Assembly: GCA_017453065.1 (NCBI GenBank)
Contig: JAFTKW010000013.1
Span: forward strand, 19,483 to 83,482
DNA from: Lachnospiraceae bacterium
GTDB taxonomy: Bacteria > Bacillota > Clostridia > Lachnospirales > Lachnospiraceae
Direction: 5' to 3'
DNA length: 64,000 nucleotides
The translations under genes and the position numbers were made by a program. Shown here one piece after another: positions 18,483 through 27,599 of the stretch; positions within the stretch are counted from its first letter, which is position 1; each line of letters starts with the position of its first letter. The notes beneath the pieces were generated by a model. It made no database searches, was not told where the DNA came from, and worked only from the letters and a program-made list of their open reading frames with translations.

Positions 18483-18521
18483 GGCAGTTACTAGTTATAA
18501 TGAAGCTAGTAACTGCCTTTT
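18483..18521 (+). terminator. Intrinsic terminator after uxaA
   Basis: GGCAGTTACTAG (18483-18494) pairs with CTAGTAACTGCC (18506-18517) around an 11-base loop, followed by TTTT. It lies only 16 bases before the next gene's start, so it may be partial and reduce expression of the downstream genes rather than isolate them. Confidence 0.8.
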
Positions 18522-18536
18522 GGAATGGAGATAGAT

Positions 18537-19082
18537 ATGAACAAAGAAATGTATTTGGAATTGCAAAATGTAGATTTAAACAATGAGGAAGCTTTGACCA
18601 AGGCTGCGCTGCAGATTAAGGAATTGAGTAAAGATGCAGAGGGCGTGTTTGAATTGACCTCTTTACATCAGGATGCCTGGAAGGCTGCGGCTGTAATCTA
18701 TCCTGTTTATACAAAGTATGAGACTAGTGTAAACAAAAAGGCTGGCTACCCAGATATTATGGCCCAGATGAGAGCGCTCAAAGCCAGAGCCTATGCAGAG
18801 TTTTCCTTTAAACAGGCAGTGGATTATTTGAATGTACTGATTGGTACTATTGAAGTGATTAGCCCTGAAATCTATGAAAACTACAGAGAATTGGTAGAGG
18901 ATTTTAGACAGACCATGGGCAAGGCGATAGAAGATTTTGCGTTGGTTGCAGATAAGCCTTTGGCAGGACAGACAGATCAGATGGTATGTAAGGAACTTGC
19001 AACTGTGATGGAGAGAGCCTTTGCGGAAAAGGTACTATTAAAAGAGAAATATCAGGAGCTTGCAATAGCATTGCGGGGCTAG
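18537..19082 (+). CDS. Small helical protein of the pectin locus
   Basis: This 181-residue, mostly helical protein has no signal peptide and no family I can name with confidence. The stretch around residues 40-70 (DAWKAAAVIYPVYTKYET, then NKKAGYPDIMAQM) recalls the N-terminal repeats of GH105/GH88 unsaturated galacturonyl hydrolases, but the protein is about half their length and no catalytic Asp motif is visible. It could be a truncated remnant or an independent helical protein. The start follows GGAG. It lies 10 bases before the GH28 gene and probably shares its mRNA. Confidence 0.55.
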   Translation: MNKEMYLELQNVDLNNEEALTKAALQIKELSKDAEGVFELTSLHQDAWKAAAVIYPVYTKYETSVNKKAGYPDIMAQMRALKARAYAEFSFKQAVDYLNVLIGTIEVISPEIYENYRELVEDFRQTMGKAIEDFALVADKPLAGQTDQMVCKELATVMERAFAEKVLLKEKYQELAIALRG

Positions 19083-19092
19083 GAGGATAGAA

Positions 19093-20649
19093 ATGAACGT
19101 TAGACATGTGATGAATACTGCCAGAAGCGCGGTAATTGAGATTGAAGACGGCGGCAGATATTTTACCAAGAATGCCTATGAAGTGTTGGTGAACGGAAAA
19201 CTTTATGCAAATACAGACAGAACTATTACCTCTATTTTTGGTTTAAAACCTGAGACAGACTATATGGTAGAAGTGCTGAAAGATGGAGAAAAAGTGGGAC
19301 GAGTTTCCTTCCGCACAGATTATGAGTTTGTCACTCTGGATGTAACAGAGTTTGGCGCAGTAGGCGATGGAGAGCATGATGATACACACTTTATTCAGGC
19401 GGCAATTATGGCCTGCCCAAAGGATAGCAGAGTGTATTTCCCAGCAGGTAAATACAAGATTACAAGCTTGTTTTTAAAGAGTCATGTTCGCATAGAACTT
19501 TCAGAAGGAGCGCAGCTGATTGCAGATACAGATAGAACGCGTTTCCCTAAATTTCCAGGAATGATTCAGAGCTACGACGAGCAGAGCGAATACAATCTTG
19601 GCACATGGGAAGGCAATCCACTTCCAATGTTTTCTGGCATCATCTGCGGCTTGAATGTTGAAGATGTAGTGATTTATGGGCAGGGAATCATCAACGGCAA
19701 TGCTTCCAAAGAGAATTGGTGGCACAACCCTAAGGTAATGAATATTGCATTTCGTCCTAGATTGTTCTTTATCAGTGGCTGTAAGAATGTAACCTTGCAG
19801 GGAGTTAAATTCTGTAATTCTCCTTCCTGGACTTTGCACCCATATTTTAGCAATGATTTGAGATTTATTGCGATTACCGTGGAGAATCCTAGCGACTCTC
19901 CAAATACAGATGGCTTGGACCCAGAATCCTGCAAAAACGTAGACATTTTGGGAGTACGTTTTTCTTTAGGCGATGATTGTATCGCTGTGAAATCTGGAAA
20001 GATTTATATGGGCAAGAAACACAAGACTCCTTCCGAGAACATTCATATCAGACAGTGTCTGATGGAGAATGGCCATGGTGCTGTTACCCTGGGAAGTGAG
20101 ATGGCTGGTGGCGTGGTGAATTTGACCGTAGAAGACTGCTATTTCCGCCATACAGACAGAGGTCTTCGCATCAAGACCAGACGTGGCAGAGGTAAGGATG
20201 CAATCCTTAGTAACATCGTATTCCGCAATCTTACTTTGGATCATGTGATGACGCCACTGGTGGTGAACTCTTTCTATTTCTGCGATCCAGATGGAAAGAC
20301 GGAGTATGTGCAGTCCAGAGAGGTTTATCCAGTAGATGAGCGCACTCCACAGATTAAAAAGATGATTTTTGAAAACATGGAATGTACCAACTGTCATGTG
20401 GCAGCAGCATTCTTTGATGGACTTCCAGAAAAGAAGATTGAAGAGATCGTTCTAAAAAATATCTCTATTTCTTATGCTGAAAATCCTAAGTTTGATGTGC
20501 CCGCTATGTCAGAAGGTGTAGACAAGAGCAGTAAGAGAGGGCTGTTTGCAAGAAATGTTGCAAGACTTTATATGGAAAACGTAACTATCCAGGGACAGGA
20601 TGGTCAGGCAATGGAACTTGTCGGAGTGGACGAATTAGTGGAAAAGTAG
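19093..20649 (+). CDS. Polygalacturonase, glycoside hydrolase family 28
   Basis: This enzyme hydrolyses alpha-1,4-galacturonan linkages. It has 518 residues. An N-terminal fibronectin-like beta domain (about 1-78) precedes a right-handed beta-helix with all four GH28 motifs: NTDGLD at 271-276 (D273), GDD at 293-295 (D294, D295), GHG at 327-329 (H328) and RIK at 359-361. No signal peptide is present, so it should act inside the cell on imported oligogalacturonides, probably as an exo-enzyme. The start follows AGGAGG. Confidence 0.94.
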   Translation: MNVRHVMNTARSAVIEIEDGGRYFTKNAYEVLVNGKLYANTDRTITSIFGLKPETDYMVEVLKDGEKVGRVSFRTDYEFVTLDVTEFGAVGDGEHDDTHFIQAAIMACPKDSRVYFPAGKYKITSLFLKSHVRIELSEGAQLIADTDRTRFPKFPGMIQSYDEQSEYNLGTWEGNPLPMFSGIICGLNVEDVVIYGQGIINGNASKENWWHNPKVMNIAFRPRLFFISGCKNVTLQGVKFCNSPSWTLHPYFSNDLRFIAITVENPSDSPNTDGLDPESCKNVDILGVRFSLGDDCIAVKSGKIYMGKKHKTPSENIHIRQCLMENGHGAVTLGSEMAGGVVNLTVEDCYFRHTDRGLRIKTRRGRGKDAILSNIVFRNLTLDHVMTPLVVNSFYFCDPDGKTEYVQSREVYPVDERTPQIKKMIFENMECTNCHVAAAFFDGLPEKKIEEIVLKNISISYAENPKFDVPAMSEGVDKSSKRGLFARNVARLYMENVTIQGQDGQAMELVGVDELVEK

Positions 20650-20698
20650 GAATTGTGTGGAACAATTGCTGAAACAGTGAAAAATAACGAGTGTACCA

Positions 20699-20720
20699 GA
20701 ATAGGAAAAGAGTCCTATTC
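20699..20720 (+). other. Small hairpin between GH28 and isomerase genes
   Basis: GAATAGGA (20699-20706) pairs with TCCTATTC (20713-20720) around a 6-base loop. No T-run follows, so it is not a classical terminator; it may be an mRNA processing or stability element. Confidence 0.4.
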
Positions 20721-20788
20721 AAAATGAAAGATTTGGTGCAAAAGAAAACGTTAATAAGTTTAAAGATGGATGCAAAAAGGAGAACAAT

Positions 20789-21625
20789 ATGCAGCTTGGA
20801 ATTAGATTACACGATACAAAGAAGCTTCCAATAGAGGAGCGCATAAAGGATGTACATGATTTGGGATTTAAATGTGGCCATATGGCACTTTCAAAGGTAA
20901 TATCTGAGTTCCCAACAGACGACGGAGCTTTGACGCCTGGCCTTGCTATGTATTTGAAGCGTATCTTTGACAAGAATGAAGTGGATATCGCAGTGCTTGG
21001 TTGCTATTTGAATCTTGCACATCCAGATCCAGAACAACTTGCAAAGATTACCAATCGATATAAAGCACATATTCGCTTTGCATCCTGGCTTGGTTGTGGC
21101 GTGGTAGGAACAGAGACTGGAGCACCAAATGAAAAATACGCCTTTGAACCAGCATGCCATACCGAGGAAGCACTGGAGATTTTTATCAAAGGATTGGAAC
21201 CAGTGGTAAGATATGCAGAGCAGATGGGAGTAGTAGTTGCCATTGAACCAGTGTGGAGACATATAGTAAATACGCCAAAACGTGCAAGAATCGTGCTAGA
21301 CCGCATTGATTCTCCAAACTTGCAGATTATTTTGGACCCAGTGAATTTGCTGGACTACTGTAACTACAAAGATCAGGTGGAAATTGTCAGAGAGGCAATT
21401 GAACTTCTTGGTGATGATGTGGCGATGGTTCACATCAAGGACTTTATCCCAGAAGACGGTAAACTTCGTTCTGTAGGAGCGGGCCTTGGACAAATGGATT
21501 ACACAGATTTGATGAAGTTCATGAAAGAGCGCAAGCCACATATCCATGCAACTTTGGAAGACACTACACCGGAAAACAATGTACAGTGTAAGAATCATAT
21601 TCTTAAACTGTACGAGGAAGCGTAA
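20789..21625 (+). CDS. Sugar phosphate isomerase/epimerase (TIM barrel)
   Basis: This 278-residue protein belongs to the xylose-isomerase-like TIM barrel family. Metal-ligand segments are visible: the Glu in VAIEPVWRHIVN, the Asp in IILDPVNLLDY, the His in MVHIKDF and the Glu near the end in HATLEDT. The reaction cannot be read from sequence; epimerisation or isomerisation of a keto-sugar or uronate derivative fits the neighbourhood. The start follows AAGGAGAA. It lies 139 bases after GH28 and 58 before the PHP gene. Confidence 0.8.
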   Translation: MQLGIRLHDTKKLPIEERIKDVHDLGFKCGHMALSKVISEFPTDDGALTPGLAMYLKRIFDKNEVDIAVLGCYLNLAHPDPEQLAKITNRYKAHIRFASWLGCGVVGTETGAPNEKYAFEPACHTEEALEIFIKGLEPVVRYAEQMGVVVAIEPVWRHIVNTPKRARIVLDRIDSPNLQIILDPVNLLDYCNYKDQVEIVREAIELLGDDVAMVHIKDFIPEDGKLRSVGAGLGQMDYTDLMKFMKERKPHIHATLEDTTPENNVQCKNHILKLYEEA

Positions 21626-21683
21626 AGAGGGATTCGCGTAAGAGCAACACGATAGATTTGGGACGGGAGACTTGGAGGCATAA

Positions 21684-22448
21684 ATGGAACGCGCAAATTA
21701 TCATACACACACGCCAAGATGTATGCATGCAATTGGATCAGAGAGAGAATATGTAGAAAGTGCCATTCAGGCAGGAATCAAGATTCTTGGATTTTCAGAT
21801 CATAGTCCACAACCCTACACGGATGGCTTTGTATCAACTATCCGCATGACTATGGAGCAGACACCTGAATATATCGAAACTCTACTGCGACTTCGCGAGG
21901 AATATGCGGGAAAAATTGATATCAAGATTGGATTTGAAGCAGAATATATTCCGAATCTATTCGAACCATTGATGAAGGAATTGGAGAAATATCCGGTGGA
22001 TTATCTCATATTGGGACAGCATTTTGTTGGCGAAGAGACCCCTTCCAAATATTCAGGAAGAATACATGATGAACCAGAATGGTTAAAAGAGTATGTGGAT
22101 GTGGTGATTGAAGGACTTAAGACTGGCGCTTTTGCCTATTTGGCGCATCCAGATTTAATTCACTTTGGTGGGGATAAAGAGTATTATGCAGAGCAGATGA
22201 CTAGACTTTGTGAAGCTTGTAAGAAGTTAAACATTCCACTAGAAATCAATCGTTTGGGGCTTTGCGAGGGACGACATTATCCCACGGATTTATTCTGGCA
22301 GCAGGCTGCCAAGGTGGGCAATCATGTCATCATAGGCTACGATGCCCATCAACCACAGGTGCTTTCTGACGAAGCGGGCTACCAAGCTTGCAAGGATTAT
22401 GCGAAACGCTTCGGGATAGAAGTGGATGAGGGATACCGGATTTATTAA
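21684..22448 (+). CDS. PHP family phosphatase, histidinol-phosphatase-like
   Basis: This 254-residue protein has the PHP trinuclear metal site: HTHTPRCMHA at 7-16, FSDHSPQ near 38-44, GFEAEYIP, GQHF and AHPDLIHF. The closest well-known family is HisJ-type histidinol-phosphatase. No other histidine gene is present here. Placed at the end of the pectin locus, it may instead dephosphorylate a sugar phosphate; that is inference. Confidence 0.82.
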   Translation: MERANYHTHTPRCMHAIGSEREYVESAIQAGIKILGFSDHSPQPYTDGFVSTIRMTMEQTPEYIETLLRLREEYAGKIDIKIGFEAEYIPNLFEPLMKELEKYPVDYLILGQHFVGEETPSKYSGRIHDEPEWLKEYVDVVIEGLKTGAFAYLAHPDLIHFGGDKEYYAEQMTRLCEACKKLNIPLEINRLGLCEGRHYPTDLFWQQAAKVGNHVIIGYDAHQPQVLSDEAGYQACKDYAKRFGIEVDEGYRIY

Positions 22449-22451
22449 CGA

Positions 22452-22539
22452 GTAAATGTAAGAATAATTATCCATCGCAGACACGCTCTCGCTACGTTTT
22501 TCAAGAGTCTGCTCAAGATAATATTTCTTCCATTTACAC
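22452..22539. repeat. Palindromic element between convergent genes
   Basis: An imperfect inverted repeat of about 21 bases (left arm 22452-22472 starting GTAAATG, right arm 22517-22539 ending CATTTACAC) flanks an inner pair GCAGAC (22477-22482) / GTCTGC (22507-22512). The whole unit can fold into one 88-base cruciform or RNA hairpin. It fills the gap between the PHP gene and the pectinesterase and reaches the pectinesterase stop codon. It has the form of a small non-autonomous palindromic repeat. Confidence 0.6.
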
Positions 22540-23579
22540 TAAATACTCCAGTTATCCTTGCCGCTAAGTACAGCCTTACGGGTATATTTGGAGGCTTCTT
22601 CCTCAGTAAGCACATGAGAGAAGTCAGCGCGCTTAGTGGTGTCAGCGCCCTCACCTGTGCAGGCATATTCGCCGTAGTAGAAACTTTCGTGAGGTTTCTT
22701 CCAGTCCTGCCAGCCCAGTGGATGAATGTGCTTACCTATTTCACAGCGAAGGAACACGGTCTTGGCAAATTCACGCCATGGTCTTCCGAGATATACGGAA
22801 GCTTTGGGGCAGTCACTGATGAGTTTGCAGCTTTCAAATACATATCCAAAAGGTTCGCCTTCTGGCGTAGAGGCTGCAGTAATATATCCATATATCACTT
22901 CCTCATCTGGGCTTTCTGGTGGCTTGCGGTCACCAGGTTTTTGAGAGAAAATAGTGCAGTTTTCAAAATAACAGATGGCACTTCCAAAGATAAAATCTAC
23001 GTCCCCTCTTAGGAAGCAGTTTTTGTAATATTGTCTGCCCAGAATACGGGGTCTAAATTCACTAGGACCTGTAAAACCACCTGGTTTGGCAGCAGTAGGA
23101 GGTAGCGGTGCTGTGAAGAGCGTATCCTGACTGCCAAGGAAGATACAGTCCTCAAAAATGAGACGGTCTCCTTCCGCATACATAGCCAAAGCTTGTCCTA
23201 CGGTATGGCCGAAACCGGCATTGTTCTGGAAAGTAATATTGCGAGCGGTAAAGTCGTGGGTGTCGATGCGCACAGAAGCAGTACGGAAGGTGCCACGTTT
23301 ACTGCCATCTTCCATATCCTCATAGGCACCGAGATGGTAGGTCAAAATAGTATTTTCTGCTTTTTCGCCGATGAGTGTTACATGAGGACGATTGATGACT
23401 ACCTGCTCCTCGTAGATACCCGGAGCGATGTAGATATTCACAGGCTCTACATGGGAATCTTGAGCGGCGGGATAACTAGCTGGAGCAACTTCCTGCGCTG
23501 GTAGAGAATTAAGAGCCTGATTTAAACTGTCAAAATTAGGGTTTTCATGTGGATAGCCCACATAGAGATTGAAAGCCAT
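22539..23579 (-). CDS. Pectinesterase (carbohydrate esterase family 8)
   Basis: This enzyme removes methyl groups from galacturonate residues. It has 346 residues forming a right-handed beta-helix with CE8 motifs: GQALAMYAEGDR at 128-139, SQDTLFT at 150-156 (D152), GDVDFIFGSA at 192-201 (D195) and LGRPWRE at 264-270 (R266). These include the two catalytic Asp and the active-site Arg. It has no signal peptide, so it is predicted to be cytoplasmic, matching the intracellular GH28. It is read leftward, convergent with the rest of the pectin genes. Confidence 0.94.
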   Translation of the reverse strand: MAFNLYVGYPHENPNFDSLNQALNSLPAQEVAPASYPAAQDSHVEPVNIYIAPGIYEEQVVINRPHVTLIGEKAENTILTYHLGAYEDMEDGSKRGTFRTASVRIDTHDFTARNITFQNNAGFGHTVGQALAMYAEGDRLIFEDCIFLGSQDTLFTAPLPPTAAKPGGFTGPSEFRPRILGRQYYKNCFLRGDVDFIFGSAICYFENCTIFSQKPGDRKPPESPDEEVIYGYITAASTPEGEPFGYVFESCKLISDCPKASVYLGRPWREFAKTVFLRCEIGKHIHPLGWQDWKKPHESFYYGEYACTGEGADTTKRADFSHVLTEEEASKYTRKAVLSGKDNWSI

Positions 23580-23605
23580 AGGAAATTCCTTTCTTTACTA
23601 TAATA

Positions 23606-23636
23606 AATGCATGGACTCATTACAAATCCATGCATT
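23606..23636 (-). terminator. Probable terminator of the HD-GYP gene
   Basis: A 10-bp perfect inverted repeat, AATGCATGGA (23606-23615) and TCCATGCATT (23627-23636), is followed on the minus strand by TTTATTATAG. It overlaps the stop codon of the HD-GYP gene. The T-tract is weak, so readthrough into the pectinesterase is possible. Confidence 0.55.
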
Positions 23637-24726
23637 AAATAAGACTAACTACTTCTAAACCTGGAAATTTGGACAAATCAATACAAGAGGTACCAATCTG
23701 CACAATAGGATGAGCCAGGTCATGCTTGTTGATAAACACAATGGTTCCTTTTTGGCCATTGCTAAGTAGGCAGGCATTGGAAACATAGGTATTTACAACT
23801 CTTTCTAGGAAGGTCATGATCAAGTCTGGGTCATATTTCTGCAAACCTTCATGAGAGAAAACATCGATTACTTTGAAAGGACAAAGTGGACCGCGGTACA
23901 CTCTGGCAGCAGTCATAGCATCGTATACATCTGCAATTGCTATCATCTTGGCATAGAAATTGATTTCTGGCCCCTTAATTTTAAGAGGATATCCGGAACC
24001 GTCACATCTTTCGTGATGCATGAGAGCAGCTTCGCATATATCATGGTCGATGTTTTGGTGAAGCAAAGTTTGATATCCCAAAACGGTATGTTTTTTGATG
24101 GTCTGGAATTCTGCTGGAGTCAGTTTGCCAGGTTTGTTGATCAACTCTTGTGGAAGATTCAATTTACCGATGTCATGGAGCAGGCCACAAGTGGAGGCAA
24201 GCTCTGTTTCGGCTTCGGAAAGATTCATCCAATGAGCCATAACGCGACAAATCAATGCTACATTAATAGAATGAGCAAAGGTAGAGTCATCGTTGTCTCG
24301 CATATTTTGTAAAAGGTCAAACATATTAGAGTCAAGAGGTGTTTCTGCCAACAGAGCAACTGTGCTCTGGTACAAGCTTTTGACATCTAAAGGAGTATTG
24401 CTGGTAACGGCTTTTCTGAGGTGATCCTTGTAGGCCTGGATACCAGTTTCGTAGTCTTTTTTAAACTGTTTGAATTCAGGAGTGGATCTGACACGCTCAT
24501 AGTGAGTGGTGGGAATGTGTTCTGGTTCTGTAGGTGCTGGAGTAGCCGCTGTTTTCTTGGGTACACGAACAAGGACGTTAAAAACTCCATGAATAGAAAA
24601 AGTGGAGATGATAGCGTCCGTGAGTACTGTGCCCTTTGGTATGAGCAAACGGTTATTTAGATTGAATACATCCTCTGCTGTAATCAGGCCAGGGACCAAT
24701 TGTGAGGTTAATAATCGCTTTGTCAT
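23635..24726 (-). CDS. HD-GYP domain protein, probable cyclic-di-GMP phosphodiesterase
   Basis: This 363-residue cytoplasmic protein has an N-terminal segment like those preceding many HD-GYP domains (about 5-56), a charged linker, and an HD-GYP domain from about 130. The HD pair is in LLHDIGKL (H184, D185), the GYP motif in HHERCDGSGYP (237-247), and DVYDAMTAARVYR follows. The family hydrolyses cyclic-di-GMP. No receiver or membrane domain is seen. Its promoter places the transcript start at about the start codon and no ribosome binding site precedes the ATG, so the mRNA may be leaderless. Confidence 0.9.
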   Translation of the reverse strand: MTKRLLTSQLVPGLITAEDVFNLNNRLLIPKGTVLTDAIISTFSIHGVFNVLVRVPKKTAATPAPTEPEHIPTTHYERVRSTPEFKQFKKDYETGIQAYKDHLRKAVTSNTPLDVKSLYQSTVALLAETPLDSNMFDLLQNMRDNDDSTFAHSINVALICRVMAHWMNLSEAETELASTCGLLHDIGKLNLPQELINKPGKLTPAEFQTIKKHTVLGYQTLLHQNIDHDICEAALMHHERCDGSGYPLKIKGPEINFYAKMIAIADVYDAMTAARVYRGPLCPFKVIDVFSHEGLQKYDPDLIMTFLERVVNTYVSNACLLSNGQKGTIVFINKHDLAHPIVQIGTSCIDLSKFPGLEVVSLI

Positions 24727-24732
24727 GAGTTA

Positions 24733-24761
24733 ATTATAAATATTTCGACAAAATATGTCAA
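24733..24761 (-). promoter_or_regulatory. Consensus promoter giving a possibly leaderless mRNA
   Basis: On the minus strand, a perfect TTGACA (24761-24756) and TATAAT (24738-24733) are 17 bases apart. A normal start site 7 bases downstream falls on base 24726, the A of the HD-GYP start codon. The bases between, TTAACTC, contain no Shine-Dalgarno sequence. Confidence 0.8.
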
Positions 24762-24854
24762 TTTCAACATTTTTGGGGTTTAAGTGAGGTCTACTGTGTG
24801 ATTATTCTTAACAGTTTATTCATAAATTGTTTAGATGTAAGGGCCTGCTTTTGG

Positions 24855-24883
24855 TTGAATATGGGGGACAAATCTGTTACAAT
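24855..24883 (+). promoter_or_regulatory. Promoter of secA
   Basis: TTGAAT (24855-24860) and TACAAT (24878-24883) are separated by 17 bases. The predicted start near 24890 gives a leader of about 38 bases including GAGAGGAAG. Confidence 0.7.
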
Positions 24884-24927
24884 AAACCTTGTGCTTTTGC
24901 AAAAAAGCGAGAGAGGAAGTATTAGAA

Positions 24928-27495
24928 ATGAAATTAATTGACAAAGTGTTCGGAACACACAGCCAAAGAGAATTAAAAAGAATTATGCCTTTGGTAGATC
25001 AAATCGAGTCTTTGCGTCCAGAAATGCAGGCTCTTAGTGACGAACAGCTTAGAGGCAAAACAATAGAATTTAAGAATCGTCTTGCCAAAGGGGAAACATT
25101 GGATGATTTGTTACCAGAAGCGTACGCAGTCGTTCGTGAAGCAGCAAAGCGTGCACTTAACATGGAACATTATCGCGTGCAGTTGATTGGTGGTATTGTA
25201 CTGCATCAGGGTCGTATCGCAGAGATGCGTACTGGTGAAGGTAAAACATTGGTATCTACTTTGCCAGCCTATTTGAATGCGTTGGAAGGCAAGGGCGTTC
25301 ACATCGTAACCGTCAACGACTATTTGGCACACCGTGACGCGGAGTGGATGGGCCAGGTTCATAGATTCCTGGGACTTTCTGTTGGCGTGGTACTCAATAG
25401 CATGACCTCAGACGAAAGACGCGCCGCTTACGCTTGCGATATCACATATGTTACCAACAACGAACTTGGTTTTGACTACCTTAGAGACAACATGGTAGTT
25501 TATCGCAATCAGCTCGTTCTTCGTGATTTGCACTATGCAATCATCGACGAAGTGGACTCTGTGCTTATAGACGAAGCGAGAACCCCTCTGATTATTTCTG
25601 GTCAAAGTGGCAAGTCTACTAAGCTTTATGAGGCTTGCGATATTTTGGCAAGACAGATGAAGCGCGGTGAAGATATGAAGGAATTGTCCAAGATGGATGC
25701 CATCATGGGCATTGAACAGCAGGAGACAGGAGACTTTATCGTAAATGAAAAAGATAAAGTAGTAAACCTGACTGCCGCTGGTGTAGAAAAAGTAGAGCGT
25801 TTCTTCTGTATTGAAAACTATGCAGATGCAGAGAACTTGGAAATCCAGCACAACATTATCCTTGCCCTTCGTGCACACAATCTGATGTTCAGAGACAAGG
25901 ACTATGTAGTCAAAGATGATCAGGTAATGATCGTAGATGAATTTACAGGACGTATCATGCCAGGACGTCGTTACTCTGACGGTTTGCATCAGGCCATTGA
26001 AGCAAAGGAAAAAGTAAAGGTTAAGAGAGAAAGCAGAACTCTTGCAAGTATCACTTTCCAGAACTTCTTCAACTTGTTTGGCAAAAAGAGTGGTATGACT
26101 GGTACAGCTCTGACAGAGGAAAGAGAATTTAGAGATATTTATGGAATGGATGTTATTGAAATTCCTACCAATAGACCTGTGGCTCGTATCGACCATCAGG
26201 ATGCTGTTTACAAGTCTCGTAAGGAAAAACTTCGTGCGATTTGTGATGCAGTAGAAGAAGCACATGCAAAGGGACAGCCTGTATTGGTTGGTACCATTAC
26301 TATCGAAGCTTCCGAGGAACTTTCTGATATGCTTCGCAGACGTGGCATTCAGCACAACGTATTGAATGCGAAGTTCCATGAGCAGGAAGCAGAAATCGTA
26401 GCAGAAGCTGGTATTCACGGCAAAGTAACCATCGCTACCAATATGGCTGGTCGTGGTACAGATATTAAGCTTGATGAAGAAGCACTTGCAGCAGGTGGAC
26501 TTAAGATTATCGGTACAGAGCGTCATGAATCTAGACGTATTGACAACCAGCTCCGTGGTCGTGCAGGTCGTCAGGGTGACGTGGGTGAATCCAAATTCTA
26601 TTTGTCATTGGAAGATGATTTGCTTAGACTCTTCGGATCTGAGCGTATGATCGCTGCATTCAATTCCATGGGTCTTCCAGAGGGACAGGAAATTGAACAC
26701 AAGATGCTTTCCAATGCCATCGAGTCTGCGCAGAAAAAGATTGAAAACAACCACTATGGTGTTCGTAAAAACTTGCTTGAGTTTGACAATGTCATGAGTG
26801 AGCAGAGAGAAATCATGTATGCAGAGCGCCGCAGAGTACTTGACGGCGAAAGCATGAGAGACGTAGTTCTCAAGATGATTACTGATATGGTAGAGAAATG
26901 CGTAGATACCGTAATCGGAGATGATACAGAGTCTGATGATTGGGATTTGGCAGAACTTAACACCCTGCTTCTTCCAACAGTGCCACTTCAGGAAATCAAG
27001 CGTGGCCGCATCAAGACTTTAAAGAAAAATGCGCTAAAGCAGCAGCTCAAAGAAGAGGCTGTAAAGCTTTATGAGAGCAAGGAAGCAGAATTCCCAGAAG
27101 CAGAAATGATGCGTGAAATCGAGCGCGTTATCATCCTTAAGGTAATTGACCGCAAGTGGATGAGCCACATCGACGATATGGATCAGCTTCGTCAGGGTAT
27201 CGGTCTTCAAGCGTATGGTCAGAGAGATCCAGTTGTAGAATATCGTATGGCTGGTTATGATATGTTTGATGAACTCACTGAGAACATCAAAGAAGACACT
27301 GTAAAACTTCTGTTCCATGTACAGGTACAGCAGAAGGTAGAACGTGAGCAGGTGGCGAAAGTAACTGGTACCAACAAGGACAACACCCTTGCAAAGGCTC
27401 CAGTAAAACGTTCTGCTGAGAAGGTTTATCCTAACAGCCCATGCCCATGTGGCAGCGGCAAGAAATACAAGCAGTGCTGTGGCAGAAATGTATAA
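24928..27495 (+). CDS. secA: Protein translocase ATPase SecA
   Basis: This is the motor that drives proteins through SecYEG. It has 855 residues, full length for SecA1. The ATP site RTGEGKT is at 101-107, [19 protein letters not shown] forms motif [15 protein letters not shown] and RGRAGRQGD form the second helicase half, and a C-terminal zinc motif [13 protein letters not shown] binds metal and SecB or ribosome. The start MKLIDKVFG is chosen over a 39-base longer frame because GAGAGGAAG lies just before it. A terminator-like hairpin separates it from prfB. Confidence 0.97.
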   Translation: MKLIDKVFGTHSQRELKRIMPLVDQIESLRPEMQALSDEQLRGKTIEFKNRLAKGETLDDLLPEAYAVVREAAKRALNMEHYRVQLIGGIVLHQGRIAEMRTGEGKTLVSTLPAYLNALEGKGVHIVTVNDYLAHRDAEWMGQVHRFLGLSVGVVLNSMTSDERRAAYACDITYVTNNELGFDYLRDNMVVYRNQLVLRDLHYAIIDEVDSVLIDEARTPLIISGQSGKSTKLYEACDILARQMKRGEDMKELSKMDAIMGIEQQETGDFIVNEKDKVVNLTAAGVEKVERFFCIENYADAENLEIQHNIILALRAHNLMFRDKDYVVKDDQVMIVDEFTGRIMPGRRYSDGLHQAIEAKEKVKVKRESRTLASITFQNFFNLFGKKSGMTGTALTEEREFRDIYGMDVIEIPTNRPVARIDHQDAVYKSRKEKLRAICDAVEEAHAKGQPVLVGTITIEASEELSDMLRRRGIQHNVLNAKFHEQEAEIVAEAGIHGKVTIATNMAGRGTDIKLDEEALAAGGLKIIGTERHESRRIDNQLRGRAGRQGDVGESKFYLSLEDDLLRLFGSERMIAAFNSMGLPEGQEIEHKMLSNAIESAQKKIENNHYGVRKNLLEFDNVMSEQREIMYAERRRVLDGESMRDVVLKMITDMVEKCVDTVIGDDTESDDWDLAELNTLLLPTVPLQEIKRGRIKTLKKNALKQQLKEEAVKLYESKEAEFPEAEMMREIERVIILKVIDRKWMSHIDDMDQLRQGIGLQAYGQRDPVVEYRMAGYDMFDELTENIKEDTVKLLFHVQVQQKVEREQVAKVTGTNKDNTLAKAPVKRSAEKVYPNSPCPCGSGKKYKQCCGRNV

Positions 27496-27520
27496 ACTGC
27501 TTAGGAAAGATTAGAATTGT

Positions 27521-27549
27521 AAGGTGGCCTATGCGCCACCTTGCTTTTT
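27521..27549 (+). terminator. Terminator between secA and prfB
   Basis: AAGGTGGC (27521-27528) pairs with GCCACCTT (27535-27542), followed by GCTTTTT. secA and prfB are neighbours in many Firmicutes, so partial readthrough is likely. Confidence 0.75.
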
Positions 27550-27599
27550 CGATAGGGGAAGGAAGCCCTATAAGAATAAAAAGAAAGAAGGTGACGCAA

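Noticed and set aside
25408-26526. Long open frame antisense to secA (372 codons)
   Set aside because: It lies wholly within secA, has Cys/Phe/Ser-rich composition typical of reverse-complement reading, and lacks a ribosome binding site or known motif.
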